This document shows positions 20,575 to 29,273 of a DNA stretch of 64,000 nucleotides, piece by piece. The notes below the pieces were generated by a model that saw only the letters and a list, made by a program, of their open reading frames with translations, did not search any database and was not told where the DNA came from. The position numbers and the translations under genes were made by a program. How positions within the stretch are numbered: position 1 is the stretch's first letter; each line of letters starts with the position of its first letter. Origin of the DNA: Rhipidocladum racemiflorum (taxonomy: Eukaryota > Streptophyta > Magnoliopsida > Poales > Poaceae); contig CM070592.1 of the NCBI GenBank assembly GCA_036346355.1, forward strand, positions 33,426,467-33,490,466. Reading direction: 5' to 3'.

Positions 20575-21972
20575 ATGTCCTCCGCCGCAATAATGAGGCA
20601 GCATTTAGCCGCTAAGATGGGAGCCACTCGGGCAGATGTCCCAAGTGATATCTTCGTACAGGATCTTCACGAGCCAACTATTACAAAACGGCAAAAGCCA
20701 AGCGAGGGTCCTGGAACCGGGGTCCTGCTCATCGATCCAGACTGGACTACCCTGTACCTCGATTACCTCCTGAAGGACAAACTCCCGGAAACCACCACTC
20801 TGGCAGAGCGCGTCTCCCGACAAGCCAAATCCTACGTGGTGGTGGGCGATGAGCTCTTCCGAAAAAGTGCCTCGGGTGTCCTCAGGCGGTGCATTTCGAG
20901 GCAAGTGGGAAGAGAGCTGCTCCAAGAAATCCATTCGGGGATGTGTGGCCATCACGCGGCATCAAGCACCTTGGTCGGGAAAGCCTACCGACAGGGTTTC
21001 TTCTGGCCAACGGCGGTAACGGATGCCAAGGAGATAGTTCGAACCTGCGAGGGCTGCCAATTCTATGCAAGACAGACACACTTGCCGGCACAGGAGCTAC
21101 AGACTATACCCATTTCTTGGCCTTTCGCAGTCTGGGGGCTCGACTTAGTTGGCCCGCTCAAGAAGGCTCAAGGCGGTTTCGCTTACCTCTTCGAGGCAAT
21201 TGACAAGTTCACCAAATGGATCGAAGCCAAGCCAGTTGCCACTATCACTGCAGTTAAGACCAAGGAGTTCTTCCAGGATATTGTGGTCAGATTCGGAGTG
21301 CCCAACCGGATCATCACGGACAACGGCACCCAATTCAGGAGTGAAGAATTCCAAGAATGGTGCGAAGGCGTCGGGATCAAGATCTGCTTCGCCTCGATGG
21401 CTCACCCACGAAGCAATGGGCAGGTTGAGCGAGCTAACGGTCTGGTCCTCCAAGGACTCAAGGCCAGGATCTTCGACCGCCTCAAACCATACGCTGCTCG
21501 ATGGGTGAAGGAGCTACCGTCGGTACTCTGGGGACTCAGAACCACTCCCAGCCGAGCGACTGGCCAAACCCCCTTTTTCCTGGTCTATGGCGCAGAGGCG
21601 GTTCTGCCGACCGAGCTGGGATTCGAATCCCCGAGGGTTCGGAATTACAACGAAGCCGAGTCCGAGGGAAGCCGAATGGTGGAGCTTGATCAACTCGAGG
21701 AGGCTCGCAACGTTGCAGCCATCCAGTCGGCTAAGTACCTCCAGGGACTTCGGCGTTACCACTCCCGCAACGTCAGAAGTAGAACCTTTTCAGAAGGAGA
21801 TCTGGTCCTGAGGAGGAACCAGAAAAGCGAGCACAAGCTCTCTCCAATTTGGGAAGGTCCGTACATTGTGCAGAAGACAATCCGGCCAGGTGCTTATCGA
21901 CTCAGACGAGAAGACGGCGAGGTTCTGGCGAATACTTGGAACGCCGAACAACTCCGCCGCTTCTACGCATGA
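20575..21972 (+). CDS. Tat gypsy integrase with RNase H tail
   Basis: The frame is open and ends at a natural stop. It starts in the RNase H tail (LAAKMGATRADVPSDIFVQD). Integrase has the HHCC zinc domain (EIHSGMCGHH...CEGCQF), the D-D-E core (GLDLVGP, ITDNGTQF, NGQVERAN) and a C-terminal GPYIV-type block (WEGPYIVQKTIRPGAYRL) ending in WNAEQLRRFYA. The better RNase H part lies upstream in other frames near 20200-20560. Integrase inserts the cDNA into chromosomes. It is the best preserved part of this element. Confidence 0.9.
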   Translation: MSSAAIMRQHLAAKMGATRADVPSDIFVQDLHEPTITKRQKPSEGPGTGVLLIDPDWTTLYLDYLLKDKLPETTTLAERVSRQAKSYVVVGDELFRKSASGVLRRCISRQVGRELLQEIHSGMCGHHAASSTLVGKAYRQGFFWPTAVTDAKEIVRTCEGCQFYARQTHLPAQELQTIPISWPFAVWGLDLVGPLKKAQGGFAYLFEAIDKFTKWIEAKPVATITAVKTKEFFQDIVVRFGVPNRIITDNGTQFRSEEFQEWCEGVGIKICFASMAHPRSNGQVERANGLVLQGLKARIFDRLKPYAARWVKELPSVLWGLRTTPSRATGQTPFFLVYGAEAVLPTELGFESPRVRNYNEAESEGSRMVELDQLEEARNVAAIQSAKYLQGLRRYHSRNVRSRTFSEGDLVLRRNQKSEHKLSPIWEGPYIVQKTIRPGAYRLRREDGEVLANTWNAEQLRRFYA

Positions 21973-22618
21973 GTTATGTATCCCACTCTTACACATTAAG
22001 TAAAATGGCGGTCCGTCTTATTTTCTGAAGTTCTGTGTAATGCTAGCCCCAAGTGGTTATTACCCGACTGGTATAGCGCCTAACCCTGGTCGTGCCAATA
22101 TAGAGTGCACGAAAATAACAAGCCGCGATGAGCACAAAGCCTCGGCGGTTTACACCAGCGTGCACAACGGAACGGGTACAAAGCATTAACCACTCGGGGA
22201 CTGCAATTCGCAGCACCAGAATTTAACCGAGATTTGCCTGATCGCGAATTTCTAGCCGTCAAAAGCTCGAGCCCCAGCGCCTCGTTGCTGGCACTGGAGC
22301 AACCGACTAGAATAAGTTGATCAGGCGGAACCACTAAACTCGGATTAAATATGATAGGCGCGAACTGGATAAAATTTCGCATTTCATTCCATAATGTTAG
22401 TGATTTACATTACTGACTTTCTTTTTTCTTCTTTTTCTCGCGCTAAAAAAAAAAAAAAAAGAGGGAGGCGAGACGGCTCCTGTCGCCAGTCCCTCTTGGT
22501 GCTGGAGCTCTCACGGTGCTCTTTGGTGCTCTTTGGTCTTTGAGTCTTTGGTGTCTTTGGTCTTTCTTTGGTCTGATCTTTGCTGCATTTGGGAGGCCTG
22601 GAGGCGAGATCGTTGAGG

Positions 22619-23020
22619 TTAGACGCAACCCACGCGACCCAAAGCCGCCAGAATCTCGTCCTCAACCACCCACAAGGGTGGTATAAGGCGGACGAGGGCC
22701 CTGACGGCAAGGTCGTCGCGGCGATCGCGACCAACCATCTCGAGGATGATCTCGGCCACCTCGTGGAGCCCCGGCGCAGCCTCCAACAAGGTGGCCACGG
22801 CGGCGGCGTCCCTCGCCGCTCCTTCCTCCTCCTCCGCCTCCAGTGTGGCAAAGTCGAGGTCTTCCCAAGACTCCGCCTCCACCCAATTGTGCAACATCCC
22901 GAAGAATCGCTGGCGAAAGAATGCCGCGTATGGGCCAATGAACCTCCACGTATTAGACATGGAAGGAAACTGGAAGAGGAAGAAGAAGGACAAGGCAAGA
23001 AGAAACGGGCGATCGCTCAT
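22619..23020 (-). CDS. Tat gypsy small antisense ORF, unknown function
   Basis: 133 codons from ATG at 23020: a hydrophobic start (MSDRPFLLALSFFFLFQF), then FIGPYAAFFRQRFFGMLHNW, a Glu-rich stretch (LEAEEEEGAARDAAA) and an Ala/Leu-rich end. I recognise no domain. It lies in the same place and direction as the larger antisense ORF and could be a second exon or a separate product. The opposite strand is also partly open, so coding is only plausible. Confidence 0.45.
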   Translation of the reverse strand: MSDRPFLLALSFFFLFQFPSMSNTWRFIGPYAAFFRQRFFGMLHNWVEAESWEDLDFATLEAEEEEGAARDAAAVATLLEAAPGLHEVAEIILEMVGRDRRDDLAVRALVRLIPPLWVVEDEILAALGRVGCV

Positions 23021-23719
23021 TAGCGGTGACGCCCCATTTATAAGCCACCCCAGCCCCGGAAATCGAAGCGTCTCCAAAGGCAATCAAATGCGCCACCTCG
23101 CAATCAACGAAGCGCGAAAAACAAAGCGGCAGTACGGATACCGAAGAGGATCAGCGCATTGAACAAAATCAAGGAGAATTTCACCAGACACGTGTCGTAA
23201 GCAGCTCAAGCTCGTTCGGCTTTCTCGCTTAATTATACCAAATTAAGCGCAAAAGCCCGGGGGCTGGAGAGCTAGCAAGCGATGCAAGCCTGGGGACTAA
23301 ACCACTCAGCCAGGTGGCCACAACGTAAGTCCCGACGCTCGAGAGCTGCACGCCAGCCTCTCGGAAAAGCGTGTCTGGGGCAAGAAAGCCACGGGCCAAG
23401 GCCCTGGCGTTTCGAAGCCATACCAGTCGGCTGAAACTCACCCGGAAAGGCGCAACAGGATCCAAAAGGCTGCGGGCATATATTCTAACAACTCAGCCAG
23501 AGAAGAAAGTGCACCAGAGGTCGAAGGCCCGGCTGACGAAAGACCGGGGACCTCCTCCGTCGACTCCCGGCGCAGCTCGTCGACCGATGTGTCAGCCACT
23601 CGCCGCTCGTGGCAGCCAGCCGAGAGAGGCCGACAACCGGAGCGTCAGAAAGGAAGGACGCGCGATCCTGAAAAAAGGAACCATCGCACCCAGTTTGAGT
23701 CACACATCAGTCAAAGAAG

Positions 23720-24652
23720 TCATGGAACAGCCTTTCGAGAGAACAGTGCACTCACAGGAGGGGGAGGCCTTGCCATCGAAAATTTATGAGGGCAGCCCCT
23801 GTTGGTGATGATTGTGCCAGGCACGAAGAGATCAACTACCCGTGCTGCCAGCGCTTCCATCGACAGGGCCACGTCCGACTCCCGCGTGGGGTCCAGAGGC
23901 CCGTTGTATTGGAACCCCAAATGGACTCTCTCCTTCAAGGGCTGCACTCGGCGCTTCACAAAACTGATCGCGATCCCGGGACCCGTCAGCCCTCGGTTCT
24001 TCAGATCGTCTATCAACGCCAGAAGCTCGGGGATTTGCGCCAAACCTCCTCCGTCCGGGGCGTCGCTCCAGCATCGGGAAGCTTTAGGAGCACGACCGGC
24101 AAAGGGGGCGAGGAAGGGATCAACATTGGCACAATAGAACCACTCCCGCCTCCAACCTTTGAGGGAGGTTTTGAGAGGAACGACAAAATACTGCTTCTTC
24201 GAGCCCTCCCGCAGCTGGAGTCCGGCGCCCCCAACGACGTTGGGAGCGGCCCGGTTCGGATGAGGCTTCAGCCAGAAGAAGGAGCGGAACAAATCCAAAT
24301 GAGGACGTATCCCAAGATACGCCTCGCAGAGCTTGACGAAGATGGCAATGTGAAGAATCGAGTTGGGGTTCAAATTGATCAACTCAATTTCGTAGAAGTG
24401 GAGGAGCCCCCGGAAGAAGGCGCTCCCAGGAATGCTAAATCCCCGCCAGAAGAAGGACTCAAACACCACAATCTCATTCTCCAGAGGTGTGGGGTAAGGG
24501 TCACCTACGGCGGGACGGGCGGAGATCAACTCCAGCGGAGGGAGGACGCCGGCGGCGACCATCCCCTCCAAGCGGGACGTCGTCGTGATGGAAGTCTCCC
24601 ACCCTGCCGCCGCAGGGTCGGTGCTACCCTCCGATGACGAGGAAGAAGACAT
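23720..24652 (-). CDS. Tat gypsy large antisense ORF (putative gypsy-type transposon domain)
   Basis: 310 codons from ATG at 24652 (MSSSSSSEGSTDPAAAGWET); an in-frame ATG at 24820 would add 56 residues. Contains RPAVGDPYPTPLENEIVVFE, FSIPGSAFFRGLLHFYEIEL, LGIRPHLDLFRSFFWLKPHP, then RRVQPLKERVHLGFQYNGP and DPTRESD. This is the pattern of the plant 'putative gypsy type transposon' domain found antisense in Tat elements. Function is unknown; such proteins are not needed by other gypsy lineages. The frame is intact although gag-pol is broken. Confidence 0.8.
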   Translation of the reverse strand: MSSSSSSEGSTDPAAAGWETSITTTSRLEGMVAAGVLPPLELISARPAVGDPYPTPLENEIVVFESFFWRGFSIPGSAFFRGLLHFYEIELINLNPNSILHIAIFVKLCEAYLGIRPHLDLFRSFFWLKPHPNRAAPNVVGGAGLQLREGSKKQYFVVPLKTSLKGWRREWFYCANVDPFLAPFAGRAPKASRCWSDAPDGGGLAQIPELLALIDDLKNRGLTGPGIAISFVKRRVQPLKERVHLGFQYNGPLDPTRESDVALSMEALAARVVDLFVPGTIITNRGCPHKFSMARPPPPVSALFSRKAVP

Positions 24653-25126
24653 GGCGAAGAAGAGGACCTGGTGGGAAGAACCGCCGCAAGCCAAGGGCGC
24701 GAAACCAGAAACCCTAAATCGCCAAAGGAGGTTTGAAGGTTTCGCAGCCGTGGTGGGGAAGGTGCAAGGAGGCCGTTGCTCCAGCGAGGGTCCCTTCGAC
24801 TTATAAGAAATGGGCCCCAATTTCCACCTTACGGTGGGAAGAAACGAGGGCCCTCCTGTTCAATCCTGGGCCAGATCCAGGGCGCGCCCCATGACGGGCC
24901 AATAGCTGCGTCGCGCAAAACGCGCCCAGGTGTCAAATCTGGTCCAAAGTTTGGGATAAAGTGCGCCCCACGACGGGCCTGAACGCTGGCCGCCACGGAA
25001 GCTTGGGGCTGGGCACTTTCCGAACATCCTCCGACGGCACATCCCATAATTTGGGGTCAATTGCTGGTCGCTGTCTCACAATGCGATTGGGTGTCGCGGG
25101 AGGATCTACAACCAACACGGTCTTGA

Positions 25127-25850
25127 GAATGCGCCCCATGAGGGTCTAAAGCAGTGCGCCGTAAGCGGGCACAGGCATTACTCTGTATGACCAAGGTATG
25201 CCCCACGAGGGTCAGCCGAGCGACAAGCCGGTTGCCGCGCACCGTAAACGGGCGCGGGTACCGCCCGGCCCCGAGCCAAAAAGACCAAGGTATGCCCCAT
25301 GAGGGTCAGCCGAGCGACAAGCCGGTTGCACAAGACCGTAAACGGGCGCTGGTACCACTCGACCCACGAGCCAAAAGACCAAGGTATGCCCCATGAGGGT
25401 CACCGAGCGACAAGTCGGTTGTCACAAGACCGTAAATGGGCGCTGGTACCACTCGACCACGAGCCAAAGACCAAGGTATGCCCCATGAGGGTCACCGAGC
25501 GACAAGCGGTTGTCACAAGACCGTAAACGGGCGCGGTACCACTCGACCCACGAGCCAAAAGACCAAGGTACGCCCCATGAGGGTCACCGAGCGACAAGCG
25601 GTTGCACAAGACCGTAAACGGGCGCGGGTACCACTCGGCCACGAGCCAAAAGACCAACGTATGCCCCATGAGGGTCAGCCGAGCGACAAGCCGGTTGCCG
25701 CGCACCATAAATGGGCACGGGTACCACTCGGCCACGAGCCAAAAGGACCAAGGTACGCCCCATGAGGGTCAGCCGAGCGACAAGCCGGTTGCCGTGCACC
25801 GTAAATTGGCGCGGGTACCACTCGGCCTCGAGCTAACCAACCACGGTGGC
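25127..25850. repeat. tandem array of ~92-bp units in Tat 3' region
   Basis: Seven units start with GCCCCATGAGGGTCA (first one GCCCCACGAGGG) at about 25200, 25294, 25388, 25480, 25572, 25663 and 25757, after a degenerate one near 25130. Each contains GAGCGACAAG, a CGTAAACGGGCGC core, GGTACCACTCG and GAGCCAAAAGACCAAGG. Spacing is 91-94 bp. The array lies between the antisense ORFs and the LTR. Confidence 0.92.
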
Positions 25851-25943
25851 TTCATACTACAAGTTCTTTATGATCTCTCTCCCGCATAATCCTCATGACA
25901 GAGTAAGGGACGGAAAGTCGATCCTAAAGCACTTGGGGGCTGC

Positions 25944-26528
25944 TGTGGGATGTCAGAGACAGGGGTCCCGCAAGAGGGGCCTACACCCGACTGGGCTTGA
26001 CAGGCAGAATAGAAAGCCCAAAGCCCAGAAGCACCACGACGGGCCCAGAGGAGACCTTCGACTTGCTCCCCAAGACAACTCCTGATCCTTCAAGGAAGCT
26101 TCGCGCCCCGCCCCAACAACCCGCCAAGAACAAAGCATGCAGTCTGACACCGCCAGAACCTGCGGATGCTGGAACCTGACAAGGCGGCAGGCGTGGGTCG
26201 GAGAAAGCATAACCACCTCTCCAGGACGTAGAGCGTGAGGGCGGATAAGGACAAGGGACATGTCGTCCAGGCCACCATGTTCAGGGCCCGGTGGCGCCCA
26301 TCTATCATGTATTCTCCCCCCAGTATATAAGGGGAGGGGAGAGAAACAAGAAAAGGAGAACACACACAATATATCCAAGAACACAGGACTAGGGTATTAT
26401 CTCCTCCGAGAGAGCCCGAACCTGTCTAAAACAGATTGCCCCCGCTTCCTGTGTTACCATCAAGCTCAGATCCCGCACAAATCCCCTAGAATCACAAATC
26501 TTATTGCCGGCGAAACAGATCGTCGACA
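25944..26528 (+). repeat. Tat gypsy 3' LTR
   Basis: 585 bp, TGTGGGATGTC...GATCGTCGACA, preceded by the purine-rich GCACTTGGGGGCTGC. A TATA-like TATATAA lies at 26324-26330. A related solo LTR is at 38722-39186. Confidence 0.85.
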
Positions 26529-26538
26529 GATCCTGACA
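26529..26538 (+). repeat. last 10 bp of first gypsy's 3' LTR
   Basis: GATCCTGACA equals the end of the LTR at 14043-14052, and the AGGAG duplication follows at once. It proves the outer boundary of the nest. Confidence 0.85.
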
Positions 26539-26627
26539 AGGAGCCGGATGAGGGCGTCCTTACCGAGGCGCGGCTGCGCGAGGCGCTTGCCAACCTCGCT
26601 CACAACTTGCTCAGGCGAGCCAGACAT
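26539..26627 (-). pseudogene. PDS5: PDS5 exon 1, 5' part with start codon
   Basis: The ATG lies at 26627-26625 in the context GCCGCAATG. It opens MSGSPEQVVSEVGKRLAQPR, the conserved plant PDS5 N terminus. The reading continues to CTCATCCGGCTCCT, where the retrotransposon nest begins at 26538. The missing 4 bases lie at 13639-13636. Together they give exactly 31 codons ending in LLK, directly before a GTGACC donor. The 5-bp target duplication AGGAG (plus strand) is 26539-26543 here and 13640-13644 at the far side. Confidence 0.9.
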
Positions 26628-27086
26628 TGCGGCGGCGAGGATCTCGGAACCCGAAAACCTAGGAAGGCTAAGCGGTAGGGAGTCACGGGGGCGGAGGCCA
26701 TGCAATGGAACTAGGGAGGCAGTCTCTCAGAACTTCTCCGCGCTAGCGAAGCAAGGGCAATAAAAATGTTTTTGCAAGCACGGAACATGTTTTTCCAGGC
26801 AATTTCAAACTCCTCCATCGCAGCTGTCTATTGCAAACCCTAACCCTAGCACATCCAATCGTCCGTCTTCCCGCCCTTGGACCCGTGCGCCCCGCGTGTA
26901 TTTGATCCGAGCCGTTCGATCTTGAGCCATCGCAATCTCAGCCATAATCACGGATTAAACCATTGCTTTGAGCACCAGTTTCTTTGGCTTTGCATCGTCC
27001 GGGCTGAACGAGTAACTATCAAGAATTTTTTTTAATAATACAATTTTTAATCCAAATTGCAAAACTAAACGTCCGAGAAATGAAAT
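26628..27086 (-). promoter_or_regulatory. PDS5 5' leader and presumed promoter
   Basis: Sequence upstream of the PDS5 start codon. It includes AAACCCTAACCCTAG at about 26834-26848, a telo-box-like motif that in plants often occurs in promoters of cell-cycle and translation genes. No TATA box is evident. The far limit is set by the MULE-like sequence. Promoter activity is inferred. Confidence 0.5.
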
Positions 27087-27094
27087 TACAGAAA

Positions 27095-27275
27095 TATACG
27101 TCTGTCGCTCGTTGGACGGGCGACATAATACTATCGCCCAACCAACGGGCGACAATAGCCCGTTCGTATCTTTGTCGCCAATTCAACGGGTGACAGAGTA
27201 CAAATCCCCCGATGGAACGACGATAGTAAGTGCGGCGGGTTTCTGTCGCCCGATCAAAGGGCGACAGAATGTCAG
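27095..27275. repeat. four GTCGCC/GGGCGAC hairpins at MULE left side
   Basis: Four imperfect palindromes of 23-28 bases: TGTCGCTCG-TTGGA-CGGGCGACA, ATCGCCCAACCAACGGGCGACAA, TTGTCGCCAATTCAACGGGT and TGTCGCCCGATCAAAGGGCG. They lie 25-70 bases apart. Confidence 0.7.
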
Positions 27276-27511
27276 TATAAAGCTCACACAAGGCCACGGC
27301 AATGAGCCAGTAGAGCAATCAAAAAAAATAGAGAAAAAAAGAAGAAGAGGAAAGAAAAAAAGAGAAGAGAGGAGAAAAAAGAGAGGAAGAGGGGAGAAAA
27401 GGAGACCAACATTCGAGCCAGTGCGACCCATTTGCAGGTAATTGTTCATTGTTTAATTTTTGTAGCTGTAGGTAGATGTAGCAATCTAGTTAGATGTAGC
27501 AAATCTAGTTA

Positions 27512-27782
27512 GGCCCCGTTTGGTACGGTTTCATATTTTAGTAGAAACAGAAACGGTTCTAGGTTTTTGGTAGAAACGTTTCAGGTAGAATCAGAATCAC
27601 TGTCTGAAAACCGTTTGGTACAGTTCCAGATTCTAGTAGAAACGGGGTTGAGGGTGATTCAGCCACGGCGTGGAAAAAGAAGAAACGTTCCGAGGAGAAT
27701 CGTTCTGAGTTTTAGCCTGTTTGGCTGAGTTTCTCTCAGGTTCTAGTAGAAACAGCTCGATTCCAAGTTGCCAAACGGGGCT
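27512..27782. mobile_element. Tourist-like MITE (PIF/Harbinger)
   Basis: 271 bp with ends GGCCCCGTTTGG and, reverse-complemented, AGCCCCGTTTGG. The 3-bp duplication TTA lies at 27509-27511 and 27783-27785. It contains several GTAGAAAC / GTTTCTA units. Confidence 0.82.
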
Positions 27783-27785
27783 TTA

Positions 27786-28283
27786 AATATAGCAAATCTA
27801 GTTAGATGTAGGTATAAACTATTCGTTCTTTAATTTTTTAGCAGTAAATTATGATTGAGTAGAAATAATTTTAGATCTAGGTTTGTGTGCGTTGATCTAG
27901 CGAATGTAGATGTTTTGTACCGATAGAAGTATGTCCATATATATATATTCATTTCTTATGAATGTAGTTGGGTAGATATAGCGAATGTAGTTCGATGTAG
28001 GTAGAGTAGAAATTAATTTTAGAGAATGTAGATCTAGCGAATGTAGATCTAGCGAATGTAGATATTTTACACCGATACAAGTACATCTATATATATATAT
28101 ATATTCATTTCTTACTAATGTAGTATGGTATATATAGCGATTGTAGTTAGCAATACGTAGATATGTATTGTTAGGAATGTAGTTATATTTTGTACGAATA
28201 TATCTATATTTTTGTAGCATACAGATGTACCAATGTTAGGTGTCATAGTATTTTTTTACGGAAAGTAATTAATTCGTGGGTGA
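27786..28283. repeat. AT-rich leader with short direct repeats
   Basis: Multiple GCGAATGTAGATCTA-type units and TATATATA runs. No gene is seen before the transposase start at 28302. Confidence 0.6.
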
Positions 28284-28301
28284 ATGAATGGATTCGCAAA
28301 T

Positions 28302-29268
28302 ATGGCAGAACGAGTTCTATTTAAAATCTATTACGGAGAAGGGGTTGTAATGTATGGTTTGGAGGGTGCGGATCTAAGTAACTTCCAGTATGTGGACAGA
28401 AGTTTGAGTAGGGTCGAAGACCGCACAATTGCTTCTGTGTTGAAGTGGTTGTATTATACTTTTCGGATGGAACAAGAGAAGCGGCAGCTGAAGGTATTTT
28501 GCCTATGTACTATGCAAAACGATCCCATCTGTTGGGAGCTAGTTGAGCTGAAAGAACCGCATCGTGGAGATCATATGTGAGGGGGACAGAGCAACGGGGA
28601 TGGAATCGGGTGCTTTTGGTGCAAGCATCTGGCAGGGATGTTGCCCCTCAGCAGCAGTTGGACGGTGGTGAGTGTAGTCAGCCTCAAAATGAGTTCAGTT
28701 TTGGTGACACAGAAATTGGGGGATCTAGCCGTCAGCGGGATGTTCAGGCACGCAACGAGGACGTCATTTGCCAAAGTGGTGAACAATCTGAATTTGGGGA
28801 GGATGAAGAAAATGTTGGGCAAGTAGCGCGGGGACAAGTAGACGAAGGTGAGCAAATTGATGAAATAACAGTTAGGATGGAAGAGGAAGACCATGAATAC
28901 AACATAGCAGAATTGGAAGATGACGATGAGTCGGATGAGGAAGATGGAGGTACGGAGCCGCCTGTGCTAGTCGAGTGGAGCACTCATCAATTTGATAGGT
29001 TGGTTGTTAATGAAAGCAGCGATATACCTTGGCAGTATAGCGACAACGAGGTTAGACCTAACAGTATGTACGCGACAAAAGAGGTTGTGCAGGATGCTGT
29101 GAAAGATTGGGCCTTATCATTGAGAAGGACTTTCAGGGTTAAGAAATCCACCCCAACATGCTACGACGTGGTGTGTGAGATCCATGGGTGTCCGTGAAGA
29201 GTGCACGTGTACAAGCCCAAATGGGGCACCCATTGGTTATGCTCGAAGGTTGAGCAGCATAGCTGTAT
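28302..29268 (+). pseudogene. MULE transposase, N-terminal part
   Basis: ATG at 28302 opens MAERVLFKIYYGEGVVMYGL, then QYVDRSLSRVEDRTIASVLK and NDPICWELVELK. A stop at 28578-28580 and a frameshift follow. The next frame continues QASGRDVAPQQQLDGGE, an acidic stretch (EDDDESDEEDGG), and the MuDR-type domain (YATKEVVQDAVKDWALSLRR...CYDVVCEIHGCP). A further frame gives KPKWGTHWLCSKVEQHSCM, up to the LTR element at 29274. The rest resumes at 35739. These proteins cut and join MULE termini in the nucleus; this copy is inactive. Confidence 0.82.
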
Positions 29269-29273
29269 GATTG

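Larger units (their letters stand above)
17286..26528 (+). mobile_element. Tat-lineage Ty3/gypsy retrotransposon, 5'-deleted
   Basis: Order: gag, protease, RT, RNase H, integrase, long 3' region with two antisense ORFs, a ~92-bp tandem array, and one LTR at 25944-26528. No 5' LTR or primer site is present. Antisense ORFs between integrase and 3' LTR are a known feature of the Tat lineage (RIRE2/Ogre-like). Its 3' LTR directly precedes the last 10 bp of the first gypsy's LTR. So it had probably inserted there, and one later deletion joined the two elements at about 17285. Confidence 0.87.
1966..26627 (-). pseudogene. PDS5: PDS5-like sister chromatid cohesion cofactor, disrupted and 3'-incomplete in window
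   Basis: PDS5 proteins are nuclear HEAT-repeat cofactors that bind cohesin on chromatin and control its loading, maintenance and release. Eleven exons are visible on the minus strand: 26627-26539 plus 13639-13636 (split exon 1), 12797-12603, 12392-12211, 3842-3722, 3551-3338, 3256-3040, 2951-2806, 2743-2586, 2509-2360, 2274-2229 and 2157-1966. All introns after intron 1 have GT-AG ends, and codon phases match at every junction. The peptides match plant PDS5 closely, for example LLNHKDKDVKLVVAVCF, AEKLEPTVC, RFSDKSAEVRIAAIDAAKAC and CSKGTATVNTHYEEIPAKL. About 490 codons are seen; plant PDS5 proteins are much longer, so the rest must lie beyond position 1. Damage: TE nest in exon 1, lost acceptor and stops in exon 2, +1 base in exon 5. 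Family assignment is very sure; pseudogene status is inferred. Confidence 0.9.

Noticed and set aside
22405..22998. 197-codon minus frame, Ser/Arg-rich
   Set aside because: It overlaps the better antisense frame 22619-23020, and its composition is low-complexity.
25127..25850. CRISPR-like array
   Set aside because: Units are contiguous ~92-bp tandem repeats in a plant retrotransposon, without unique spacers.
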